Shown here piece after piece: positions 45,071 to 52,758 of a stretch of 64,000 bases of DNA. The DNA comes from JBJXHN01 sp046233135 (GTDB lineage Bacteria > Pseudomonadota > Alphaproteobacteria > Rhodospirillales > Rhodospirillaceae): positions 186,001-250,000 of the forward strand of contig JBJXHN010000003.1 in assembly GCA_046233135.1 (NCBI GenBank), written 5' to 3'. A model generated the notes under the pieces. It did not search any database and was not told the origin of the DNA. It was given only the letters and a program-made list of their open reading frames with translations. The position numbers were made by a program, and so were the translations under genes. Position 1 is the first letter of the stretch. Every line of letters begins with the position of its first letter.

Positions 45071-45118
45071 AAAAAAGATGCCGGCCCGGGAAGAGATCCC
45101 TTCCCTCCCCGGGCCGGC
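45071..45118 (-). terminator. Intrinsic terminator after the MBL-fold gene
   Basis: GCCGGCCCGGG (45080-45090) and CCCGGGCCGGC (45108-45118) form an 11-bp GC stem; on the minus strand it is followed by ATCTTTTTTGG. Ends the operon starting at 49.25 kb and isolates the desaturase gene. Confidence 0.85.
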
Positions 45119-45149
45119 TTTCAGTGAAAGTGATCAGAGCATTCCTGGC

Positions 45150-46328
45150 CTACACAGCGGCAACCTCCCCGAAGGTGATCACGTCGCCGTTGCCAAGATA
45201 GGCGGTGTCCTTCGACCGGTGCCGGGCCGTCCCTTGCACCACATTCAGGCCGGCTTCCTTGAACTTCTTGGCGGTGATGATGCCGGTGCAGTGGTTGCAG
45301 CCCACCTTTTCGAAACCGTAGCCGCCGATGGCCGCGACCAGGTCGTCATACTTGGGATCCCAGTCCTCGAAGGGGCTGATGTGTAGCCCGCCGTAGATCC
45401 CGTGCAGACGGGTGAACTGCACTTCCCGCTGGGCGGTGGCGGCGAACTGGATGATGCCCTGGTGGCAGCAGCCGGTAATGCAGACCAGCCCCCTGTCCTT
45501 GACGTTCACATACAGGGACTGCTCGCCATAGACCCGACAGATGATCGGCACGCCGAAGGTATAGACGGCCACGCCGGGCCAGATCTCCGTCAGCCCTTCC
45601 GGATTGACCACCAGATTGCCGCGGTGCCCGCAGTCCTTGATGTACTGCAGCCCCTCGGCATAGAAACCCTTGGGGATCAGGGTGGTAACGGTGGGATCAT
45701 AGCGATAGGTCACCGGCAGCCCCCAGAAGTGATCGAAATGTTCGTGGGAGATCATGAACAGGTCGATCTTGTGGTCGGCCAGCAGGCGGTCGATGCCTTC
45801 GCGGCGGAACGCCTCGTCCATCCAGGCATACGACCAGCCGGAATCCAGCAGGATGCGCCTGGTTTCTCCTTCCAGGGTTTCGATTTCCACCAGCGCGGCG
45901 AAGCCCCCGGCATTCTGGGGATTGACCGCGTTGTCCATCTGGAATTCCCAGGCCTTCTCCAGGTTGGCGGGAAGGTAGGGTTTGATGTGCTTGATGCCCT
46001 CCTGATAGGACCCTTGCGCCAGCTTGCCCTTGACCCCGGCGAAGGGTGCCCAGTTGTATGTGTACTGGTTGACCAGCAATCCGCCGGCTCCGCGGATATC
46101 GCCCATCAGCGTTCCGTTCTCGAACCACGAGGTCTCGCTGATGTTGGTCACCTTGACGCTTTTGACTTCCCCGATATCGCGGCGGTTCGTGGCCACTTGG
46201 GGGAAGTGGCGGGTGCGCCCGGGCAGGTAGCTGTAAAGCCCCATGCTTCCCAGAGCGCCGACCATGCCGCCCACCGCCACACCGGCGGTGAATTCTCGGC
46301 GGCCGAACCCTTTGTCCTGGTCGGTCAT
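45150..46328 (-). CDS. Tat-exported metallo-beta-lactamase-fold hydrolase
   Basis: A 392-aa protein. Arg10-Arg11 in GRREFTAGVAVGGMVGALGSMG is a twin-arginine signal. The metal motif HEHFDH is at residues 195-200, and the later ligands are in ITGCCHQGI and GGLHISPFED, with VGCNHCTGIITAKKF near the C-terminus, as in the COG1237 branch of the superfamily (relatives of the MptA-like metal-dependent hydrolases). The mature enzyme should act in the periplasm with one or two bound metals. The second last gene before it encodes a 41-aa helix and a large membrane protein in the same operon; they may form one complex. Substrate not predictable. Confidence 0.75.
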   Translation of the reverse strand: MTDQDKGFGRREFTAGVAVGGMVGALGSMGLYSYLPGRTRHFPQVATNRRDIGEVKSVKVTNISETSWFENGTLMGDIRGAGGLLVNQYTYNWAPFAGVKGKLAQGSYQEGIKHIKPYLPANLEKAWEFQMDNAVNPQNAGGFAALVEIETLEGETRRILLDSGWSYAWMDEAFRREGIDRLLADHKIDLFMISHEHFDHFWGLPVTYRYDPTVTTLIPKGFYAEGLQYIKDCGHRGNLVVNPEGLTEIWPGVAVYTFGVPIICRVYGEQSLYVNVKDRGLVCITGCCHQGIIQFAATAQREVQFTRLHGIYGGLHISPFEDWDPKYDDLVAAIGGYGFEKVGCNHCTGIITAKKFKEAGLNVVQGTARHRSKDTAYLGNGDVITFGEVAAV

Positions 46329-46347
46329 GATACGGCCCTCCCGGGGC

Positions 46348-46473
46348 TCAGGTGTAGATCCAGGTGAACTGCGCCAGCACGGGCAGCGCCCAGACCACCG
46401 TGAAGTAGGCGAGGATTCCCAGCACCAGCCCGACGGCCAGGCCGACCCCGCGTTCCATCGACAGATACGACAT
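46348..46473 (-). CDS. 41-aa single-helix membrane protein
   Basis: A short reading frame: MSYLSMERGVGLAVGLVLG... to ...QFTWIYT, essentially one transmembrane helix. It lies 17 bases after the ten-helix protein gene and 19 bases before the MBL-fold gene on the same strand, with GAAGGGAGG upstream of the ATG (46471-46473). Spacing and hydrophobicity support a real gene, perhaps a small subunit that stabilises the membrane complex, as in respiratory oxidases. Confidence 0.65.
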   Translation of the reverse strand: MSYLSMERGVGLAVGLVLGILAYFTVVWALPVLAQFTWIYT

Positions 46474-46490
46474 GACAGCCTCCCTTCGCT

Positions 46491-47840
46491 TTATTCCGCG
46501 GGCGCCGGCGGCGCACCGGGGTCATGGGACACCGACGCCGGCCTGGCGGTCGCGGGCGCGCGTGCCGCATCGGTCGCGGGCACCCGTTTCCAGGCCGGCC
46601 AGTCGTCCATGAACCAGTGGTGGATCAGCATCAGGTTGATCAGCCAGATGGTCGGAATCATGGGGAACTGCTGCGGGTGAGAGAATCCCTTCTGCGTTCC
46701 CAGAACCAGATGGCTGACATTGTAATAGACCCACATCAGCGCCACCCCGGCGACAATGACGATCAGTGTGCGCAGGATCACATTGACCGGGGTGGAGAAG
46801 CGCTTCGGCCCGTTGCCGCAATAGAAGTTCATGTACAGGGCGGGCAGCAGGAAGAAGATCATCATTTCGCCGACATGTAGCCAGCGCCAGTCCGGAGCGG
46901 CATCCCGCCGCGTGCCGCGAATGGCTTCGCCCCACCACAGTTCCTGCACGAAATACAGGAAAAAGCTGCAGGCCACGGCAATGGCGATGATGGCCAGGAA
47001 GGCCGTCACCCGCCGCACGGCGTTGTGGCGGATCAGGTCGAAGGGCCAGCGTTCCCAGATGGTTTCCACCAGCCAGACCACCACCGTGCAGGCCATGATC
47101 CAGGCAATGTGGAAGTTGCCGCTGACCGTGTTGGCGAAGGTTTCCCAATACGGCGGCGCGATGGAGGTAAAGTACTGCCACGGATAGTACAGGATGCCCA
47201 TATGCGGATGCATGGTCATGAAGTAGACCACCGTGGACAGGAAGAAGGTGACCAGCAGGATGGTGATCCCCTGGACCGGCTGGCGTTCGTTCTGCCAGGG
47301 CGCGCGCTCGGCGCCGACCACCCAGGCCGGGCTGAGCCACGAGGCGATGGCGGCAAACATCAGGATGGCCAGCGCCGCGTATTCCTCGGCGAAGAACTGG
47401 GTGACGCCGGGCAGCTTGGACAGCTGATCGGGTTCGAAATAGGCAATGGCGAAGTTGCCCAGCAAGCCGTTGAAGAACCCCTTGATCAGCACCATCATGA
47501 TCGCCGTGGCCGCCGCCGTCAGCACCAGGCCCTTCAACAGCGGATGCCAGCTTTCCAGTTGATGGCGCTTCATCGGCCAGAACTGGAAGATATAGACCAT
47601 CCAGATCATGATGATCAGGAACCAGCGCGTGTACATGTAGCCCACATAGGGCGTGTACAGCCGCAACAGGCCGCGCGGATCCTGGAAGATCCACCAGGTG
47701 GCGTAAAAGGCGGCCAGCAGGACGCCGATGGTCACCAGATGGGTCAAGGGCACGGACCAGCGGGGGGTCAGCCGTCTTTCGCTCAGCCAGCCGACACCCC
47801 ATCGTTCGCCCGCACCCGCAGTGGAGCGTGACGTTTCCAT
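46491..47840 (-). CDS. Ten-helix membrane protein, family not recognised
   Basis: A 449-aa protein with about ten transmembrane segments (around residues 30-50, 70-88, 102-123, 150-168, 190-210, 240-260, 275-297, 318-337, 350-370, 390-410). Several His and aromatic residues sit at or in the helices: MTMHPHMGILYYPWQYF, NFHIAWIM, WLHVGEMM, NVSHLVLG and LMLIHHWFMDDW. This pattern would suit haem, quinone or copper binding, but I do not recognise a named family. A good ribosome binding site, GGGGAA, precedes ATG 47840. Third gene of the operon. The last 40 residues are Ala/Pro-rich. Confidence 0.7.
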   Translation of the reverse strand: METSRSTAGAGERWGVGWLSERRLTPRWSVPLTHLVTIGVLLAAFYATWWIFQDPRGLLRLYTPYVGYMYTRWFLIIMIWMVYIFQFWPMKRHQLESWHPLLKGLVLTAAATAIMMVLIKGFFNGLLGNFAIAYFEPDQLSKLPGVTQFFAEEYAALAILMFAAIASWLSPAWVVGAERAPWQNERQPVQGITILLVTFFLSTVVYFMTMHPHMGILYYPWQYFTSIAPPYWETFANTVSGNFHIAWIMACTVVVWLVETIWERWPFDLIRHNAVRRVTAFLAIIAIAVACSFFLYFVQELWWGEAIRGTRRDAAPDWRWLHVGEMMIFFLLPALYMNFYCGNGPKRFSTPVNVILRTLIVIVAGVALMWVYYNVSHLVLGTQKGFSHPQQFPMIPTIWLINLMLIHHWFMDDWPAWKRVPATDAARAPATARPASVSHDPGAPPAPAE

Positions 47841-47903
47841 GGTTTTTCCCCTGTCCCGGTGTCGAGATGTTCACCATCCATCCGGTCGTCAGGACGGATC
47901 GCG

Positions 47904-48251
47904 TTATCCCGAGGATCGGGGCGTTGGTGGATCGGAGTCCGGCGGCCCTTCGGCCGATCCGAACAAGGCGCGGACCAGATCCAGTTCACTCATTGCCGAG
48001 GCATCCAGCCCCATCCGCTCGGCTTCGGCCTTCAGGAACGGCCGGCATTCGTCGATCAGGGCATAGGCCGTTTCGAAGGACGCAAAGAAGTCCGTGCCCC
48101 CCGGCCCGCCCGGCTCAGCCGGATCAGGGGGAGTGTCGGGGGTGGGGTCGGATGCATAAGAGGCGCCGGAGGCCACGGAAGGATCGGCCGCCACCAGGCG
48201 ATCGACCAGTCCGCGCAACAGGCTGCGGCGGCCGAGGATATCAGTGCCCAT
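47904..48251 (-). CDS. 115-aa protein of unknown function
   Basis: Starts MGTDILGRRSLLRGLVDRLVAA, has a Pro/Gly/Asp-rich linker (residues ~35-55) and a C-terminal helical part DFFASFETAYALIDECRPFLKAEAERMGLD. Its start overlaps the end of the upstream gene by 11 bases, so it is coupled to it. No family recognised; the GRRSLLRG opening recalls NapF-type N-termini but no Fe-S motif follows. Possibly a chaperone-like or assembly protein for the exported partner. Confidence 0.6.
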   Translation of the reverse strand: MGTDILGRRSLLRGLVDRLVAADPSVASGASYASDPTPDTPPDPAEPGGPGGTDFFASFETAYALIDECRPFLKAEAERMGLDASAMSELDLVRALFGSAEGPPDSDPPTPRSSG

Positions 48252-49254
48252 GGTGATGATCCTCCTCTTCGGCGAAGCAGCTGTGGCAGGCTTGGGAGTC
48301 GGGCGGAAAAGCCCAGTGGTGCGCCTGCCACCAGGCCGGCCGAAGCCAGCCCCCGGCGCCGGTTGGAGCGTTCACGGTTTCGGTCGTCACCTCCTCTCGC
48401 AGGTCCCGGTCGGCGGCGGCATCCAAGGCCGTCAGGGCGGCCATCGAGGACAGCCCCGCCGCGCCCCGGGAAAGCGCGACGGCGCAGGTGCGCCCCTCGA
48501 CGGTCGGATCGGGGACAAGCCGCCAGTCCATATGGCGGTCGCGCACCCAGCTCATGCCGGGCATGCGACCGGTCCGCGCCGCCTTGACCTGAGCGCGATG
48601 CACATAGGCCCAGGCCTGGACCAGCTTGTCGAACAGGGGATAGGCCAGTGCCCAGCCGGGCACGCAGCGCAGGGACAGATCGTCCCGGGGCGCGTCCTTC
48701 AGGGCGGCGGCATCGGCGAGAATGCTTTCCTTCCAGCTGGTCTGCGCCAGCACCTTCATCACCAGCCCGTCGCCGGTGCCCGGCTGGACCAGCCGCAAGA
48801 GGCCACAGACGAACAGGCCCGGATCGATCACCCGCCGCCCCCTGTCTGTGGGGGTGCCGGTGCCGTCGAACAGGTCCGACTCCCGCAGCCGCCGTTCCTC
48901 CGGCGACCAGACCCCAAAGCCCTCCTCGGAGGGGTGGGGGTAGTAGCGCAGGGCCACGTCCGCCCGTCCGGGAAACACCTTGTCGGGATGTTCCACCAGG
49001 TCCAGCTGATAAGCCCCATGCCGGTCGTCGATCCACAGGTACCAGCTCAACGGATCGCCCATGATCCGGCTGATCTGGCGAAAACCGATGGCCCGCCGGG
49101 CATGGCCGTCCGGGAACAGAGCCAGCATCACCGCTTCCACCGCACGATAGGCCAGCACGAAGGCCGAAGCCGGCACCGGTGCAGCGTCCGGAAACGGGGA
49201 TGGGGATGGGGATAGGGATGAAGGCAGCGACGGCGAAGTGTTGGTCATGGGCAT
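48241..49254 (-). CDS. Unrecognised protein with CxxC and HHHGH tail
   Basis: A 337-aa protein without signal peptide or membrane helix. Residues 1-30 are Ser/Pro-rich; the body contains AFVLAYRAVEAVMLALFPDGHARRAIGFRQISRIMGDP, SWYLWIDDRHGAYQLDLVEHP and RMPGMSWVRDRHMDWRLVPDP, which I cannot place. It ends CHSCFAEEEDHHHGH, a clear metal-binding tail with two Cys and four His. I chose ATG 49254 because AGAGGG precedes it; upstream residues are not protein-like. First gene of the operon that ends with the MBL-fold protein. Confidence 0.65.
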   Translation of the reverse strand: MPMTNTSPSLPSSLSPSPSPFPDAAPVPASAFVLAYRAVEAVMLALFPDGHARRAIGFRQISRIMGDPLSWYLWIDDRHGAYQLDLVEHPDKVFPGRADVALRYYPHPSEEGFGVWSPEERRLRESDLFDGTGTPTDRGRRVIDPGLFVCGLLRLVQPGTGDGLVMKVLAQTSWKESILADAAALKDAPRDDLSLRCVPGWALAYPLFDKLVQAWAYVHRAQVKAARTGRMPGMSWVRDRHMDWRLVPDPTVEGRTCAVALSRGAAGLSSMAALTALDAAADRDLREEVTTETVNAPTGAGGWLRPAWWQAHHWAFPPDSQACHSCFAEEEDHHHGH

Positions 49255-49562
49255 CGCACCCTCTCTTCGCGGCATCGGGCCGCGCTCGAAGGGAAACCGG
49301 GGAATCTCCGGGACAGCGATTGATCCGACTCGCCATCCGTCCGCTTGGTCAGCCGTTATACGCTTCGGCAAAACAGCCGGCATTGTGATCTATCAATCCG
49401 TTTTGGTCGTCCCCCGAGTTGCGCAGTTTTCCGGGCGTTCGAACCACCAACCCAGGCATGGAGGCGCCATCCGCTTATCGGAATAGTGGTTTTCCGGCTG
49501 CATGTTTCCGACGTTTGTGCTACCTCCCACAGCCTTGGGTTTGTGGAGAGGATATTGAACCA

Positions 49563-49964
49563 ATGCGGTCGATAAAATTTTTGGTTATCGGGTTATGTGC
49601 CTTTGTCCTGGCGGCCTGCCAGACCGTGCCGATAAAGAACTATACGTCCGAAGCCTTCCCGCCGGGTGCCCGGCGGCTGTCCATGGAACAGATTGAAGAG
49701 ATCATCATCCGGACCGGTGCGGAACGGGACTGGCGGATGACCAAGACCGGCCCGGGCGCACTGCGCGCCACCTATGCTCCGCGCACCCACGTGGCCAACG
49801 TGATGATTACCTTCTCGCAAACCGACTTTTCGATCACCTACGAAAGCAGCAGCAACCTGCGGTATGACGGGGTGAACATTCACCACAACTACAATCGATG
49901 GGTCAACAACTTGCGCGCAGATATCCTTCAGGCGGTATCCGTTCAGGCAGCCCTCGCCGGCTAG
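49563..49964 (+). CDS. Small lipoprotein, unknown function
   Basis: A 133-aa lipoprotein: signal peptide MRSIKFLVIGLCAFVLAAC with lipobox LAAC, so attached to the membrane in the periplasm. The body (MEQIEEIIIRTGAERDWRMTKTGPGALRATYAPRTHVANVMITFSQTDFSITYESSSNLRYD) is a small alpha/beta module of the kind seen in many proteobacterial lipoproteins. GGAGAGG precedes the start. Confidence 0.7.
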   Translation: MRSIKFLVIGLCAFVLAACQTVPIKNYTSEAFPPGARRLSMEQIEEIIIRTGAERDWRMTKTGPGALRATYAPRTHVANVMITFSQTDFSITYESSSNLRYDGVNIHHNYNRWVNNLRADILQAVSVQAALAG

Positions 49965-50050
49965 AGCGGAATGCGATGAAGCGGGCACCGGTTCATCGCG
50001 AAAAATTCCGCTCAAACAAAAGCCTGGAGCGGGATTCCGATTCAACCTGA
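49963..50050. repeat. Second type of palindromic intergenic repeat
   Basis: GAGCGGAAT-GCGATGAA ... TTCATCGC-GAAA-AATTCCGCTC: inverted arms at 49965-49982 and ~49992-50014, then AGCGGGATTCCGATTCAACC. Similar sequences are common intergenic repeats in alphaproteobacteria. It begins at the stop codon of the lipoprotein gene and would form a hairpin at its 3' end. Confidence 0.65.
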
Positions 50051-50148
50051 ACCCATCCCACGCCAAAGGGCGGGGCTGTCCTGCTTTCCCGCGGTGGCGT
50101 ACAGCCAGATGCGCCTGTCACCCCTCCGGCACCTATTCGGTATTTCCT

Positions 50149-50913
50149 ATGGACCGTCGACGGATTCGATCCTGGGCAGTCTGGCGAGGCGATCACACCG
50201 CCGGGCTCCTGACCTCTTCCCGGGATCTACATCCTGTGGCCATTGACGCAGCAAGCCTCGGACGCGGCATCAAACCTGCCTGGCGCCGTCGGCTCGACCT
50301 GTTCGGCCGGGCGGCTGCCGAGGTGATGGACCGGGTGCAGGCCGGAGCACGGGATGGGGCACGGGACGGCGTGGACAATCCGGCGGTGGTCTTCTCTTCC
50401 CGCCACGGCAATCTCGCCCGCACCTTGGAGCTGCTGGGTCAGATCCGGCAACAGGAGCCCCTGTCGCCAGCCCATTTCAGCCTGTCGGTGCACAACGCCC
50501 TGCCCGGGGTCGCCTCCATCGCCTGGGGCATTACCCGCGCCCATACCGCCCTTGCCGCAGGACCGGACAGCCTGATCGCCGGCCTGACCGAAACCTTGTG
50601 CCTGGGCGCGGAGGATCCGACAGTGCCCTGCCTGCTGGTCCATGCCGACCTTGTCCTGCCTCCCGCATTCGCCGCCGAAGACCCTGCCACCCCGGTCAGC
50701 ACCGCCCTGGCCTTGCGGCTGGAAGCGTCGGATGCCGGCGATGATGACGCGGCCACCTTCGCCTTTACCCCGCTTCCCGGTATCGGGGACGGCAGCCATT
50801 CGCCCCTGCACGATCAGGTGGCGGCCCTGACCGCCCTGCTGAGCACCCCTTCGGCAACCGCTGCCGAACTGCGCGGCGCCACCATGGGCTGGCGGATCTC
50901 CCGCCATGGATAG
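50149..50913 (+). CDS. Aryl-polyene ketosynthase-like chain length factor
   Basis: A 254-aa protein of the 'beta-ketoacyl synthase, N-terminal-only' type (Ketoacyl-synt_2). VVFSSRHGNLARTLELLGQIRQQEPLSPAHFSLSVHNALPGVASIAWG is the family core; there is no active-site Cys motif, as expected for a chain length factor that pairs with a ketosynthase. In aryl-polyene systems it sets polyene length. First gene of the operon at the right end; the next gene overlaps it by eight bases. Confidence 0.8.
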   Translation: MDRRRIRSWAVWRGDHTAGLLTSSRDLHPVAIDAASLGRGIKPAWRRRLDLFGRAAAEVMDRVQAGARDGARDGVDNPAVVFSSRHGNLARTLELLGQIRQQEPLSPAHFSLSVHNALPGVASIAWGITRAHTALAAGPDSLIAGLTETLCLGAEDPTVPCLLVHADLVLPPAFAAEDPATPVSTALALRLEASDAGDDDAATFAFTPLPGIGDGSHSPLHDQVAALTALLSTPSATAAELRGATMGWRISRHG

Positions 50914-51697
50914 GGCTCTGGACAAAGCCTGGCGGGTCGTCGCCACCGGGATCTCCTTCGCCGCTTTCGGGCTGGGAGGGCTGGCACTGTCCCTGACGGT
51001 GTTTCCGGCAATGCTGTTGCTGATCCCCGACCGGACCCGGCGGGAGGCTGCGGCCCAGCGCACCATCTGCCGCAGTTTCCGCCTGATGCTCCGGGTGGTG
51101 GCGGTTCTGGGGGTGGCCGAAGTGGACATGATCGGGGCAGCCCGCCTGCGCACGGCCCGGGCCAGCCTGATCATCGCCAATCACCCCACCCTGTTCGACG
51201 TGGTGATCCTGCTGGCGCACATGGACCGCTGCCAATGCGTGGTCAAGCACCAGCTGTTCCGCAATCCCTTCCTCGCCGGCGTGGTGCGGGCAGCGGGGTT
51301 CATCCGCAACGACGACGACCCAGAACGGCTGATCGGGGCAGTGGCGGCCCATCTGAAGGCGGGATCGAGCGTCATCATCTTCCCCGAAGGCACGCGCACC
51401 CCCCTGGGCCGGCGGCTGGGAGAGCCCCGGCGCGGCGTGGCCAACATCGCCATCCAGGCGGGCGCCGACTTGATTCCGGTGGTTGTGTCCTGTAACCACG
51501 AAACCCTCCGAAAGGGCACTCCCTGGTACCGCATTCCCCCTACGAAAATTCGATACAGCCTGCGCGTCGAAGATCCCCTGGCCATTGCCAAGCTGATCGA
51601 TCCGGGGCTCTCGCGGGCGCAGCAGGCACGGGCAATCACCAAGAAAATAAGGCATTTCTTCATGGAACGGCTGGCTGATGACACTGCTGGAAACTGA
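50906..51697 (+). CDS. Lysophospholipid acyltransferase family protein
   Basis: A 263-aa acyltransferase with an N-terminal membrane helix, NHPTLFDVVILL (the H-x4-D catalytic block) and FPEGTRTPLG. In aryl-polyene clusters it probably attaches the finished chain or an acyl chain to a glycerol/lipid acceptor in the membrane. Its end overlaps the first ACP gene by 20 bases. Confidence 0.85.
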   Translation: MDRALDKAWRVVATGISFAAFGLGGLALSLTVFPAMLLLIPDRTRREAAAQRTICRSFRLMLRVVAVLGVAEVDMIGAARLRTARASLIIANHPTLFDVVILLAHMDRCQCVVKHQLFRNPFLAGVVRAAGFIRNDDDPERLIGAVAAHLKAGSSVIIFPEGTRTPLGRRLGEPRRGVANIAIQAGADLIPVVVSCNHETLRKGTPWYRIPPTKIRYSLRVEDPLAIAKLIDPGLSRAQQARAITKKIRHFFMERLADDTAGN

Positions 51698-51941
51698 ACT
51701 GAAAACCCTGATCATCGAGACCCTGAACCTCGAAGACGTGAGCGTCGAGGACATCGACAGCGCCGAACCCCTGTTCGGCGACGGCCTGGGCCTGGACTCC
51801 ATCGATGCCCTGGAACTGGGGGTAGCCCTGCAAAAGGCCTATGGCGTGCGGGTCGATACCAAGACAGAAGATGTCCGCACCCACTTTGCGTCGGTGCATA
51901 ATCTGGCGCTGTTCGTTCAGCGTTTCCGTAACGAGGCCTGA
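51678..51941 (+). CDS. Acyl carrier protein, first aryl-polyene ACP
   Basis: An 87-aa ACP: DGLGLDSIDALELGV gives the Ser for 4'-phosphopantetheine. Carries the growing aryl-polyene chain or its starter unit. Followed after three bases by a second ACP, as in characterised aryl-polyene clusters. Confidence 0.9.
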   Translation: MTLLETELKTLIIETLNLEDVSVEDIDSAEPLFGDGLGLDSIDALELGVALQKAYGVRVDTKTEDVRTHFASVHNLALFVQRFRNEA

Positions 51942-51944
51942 CCC

Positions 51945-52193
51945 ATGCACAGCAAGGAAGAGATCTATCAGCACCTGCACGACTATCTGGTCGAATTGTT
52001 CGAGGTGCCCAGCGAGTCCATCTCGCCCGACGCCCGGCTGATGGAGGACCTGGACCTGGATTCCATCGACGCGGTGGACCTGATCGTCAAGTTCCAGGAA
52101 CGCACCGGCAAGAAGATCCAAGCCGAAGAGTTCAAATCCGTCCGCACCGTCAACGACGTGGTCGAGAAATTCCATGCGGTGGTCAACAGCTAG
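51945..52193 (+). CDS. Acyl carrier protein, second aryl-polyene ACP
   Basis: An 82-aa ACP: EDLDLDSIDAVDLIVKFQERTGKKI with the phosphopantetheine Ser in LDSID. Acidic, typical ACP size. Its 3' end overlaps the next gene by 20 bases. Confidence 0.9.
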   Translation: MHSKEEIYQHLHDYLVELFEVPSESISPDARLMEDLDLDSIDAVDLIVKFQERTGKKIQAEEFKSVRTVNDVVEKFHAVVNS

Positions 52194-52758
52194 ACGACTG
52201 CTGCTCGGGCTGCTGGCGGTGGCCGGGCTGGCCTATCCGGTCCTGGTCTATGTGGGCCTGGCCAGCTATTCCGCCCATGTCCTGCTGTCCGTTCTGGTGG
52301 TCCTGATCCTGGTGCGGGCGCTGCTGTTCCTGTCCGCCCGCAGGATGCTGCCGGCAGCCCTGTCGGCGGCACTGGCGTCAGCCCTGTGGGCGCTGGGCCA
52401 GGTGGAAGGACCGCTGGCGATCCGCCTGTATCCCGTCATCGTCAGCCTGACCCTGGCCGGCATCTTCGGCCTGACCATGGTGCGGCCGCCACCGATGATC
52501 GAACGCTTCGCCCGCCTGCGCGACCCCCATCTGGATGCTTTCGCCTTGCGCTACACCCGGACCCTTACAGCGGTATGGATCGGCTTCTTCCTGCTCAACG
52601 CCGCCATTGCCGGCTGGACCGTGGTGGCCGGCTCGCTGGAGCAATGGACCCTGTACAACGGCCTGATTTCCTATCTGCTGATCGGCTTGCTGTTTTTCGG
52701 CGAGTGGCCGGTGCGCCGGGTGATCCGCCGCCGCGCCGAAGCCCGGGGGCGCCTGTGA
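52174..52758 (+). CDS. COG4648-like integral membrane protein of the aryl-polyene cluster
   Basis: A 194-aa membrane protein with about five hydrophobic helices (LLLGLLAVAGLAYPVLVYVGLASYSAHVLLSVLVVLIL... to LISYLLIGLLFFGEWPVRRVIRRR). Proteins of this type are constant members of aryl-polyene gene sets but their role is not established. Stop TGA overlaps the ligase ATG. Confidence 0.75.
   Translation: MRWSTARRLLLGLLAVAGLAYPVLVYVGLASYSAHVLLSVLVVLILVRALLFLSARRMLPAALSAALASALWALGQVEGPLAIRLYPVIVSLTLAGIFGLTMVRPPPMIERFARLRDPHLDAFALRYTRTLTAVWIGFFLLNAAIAGWTVVAGSLEQWTLYNGLISYLLIGLLFFGEWPVRRVIRRRAEARGRL

Noticed and set aside
47783..47989. Short minus-strand ORF between the 115-aa gene and the membrane protein gene
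   Set aside because: Overlaps both neighbours in other frames and lacks a ribosome binding site or hydrophobic pattern.
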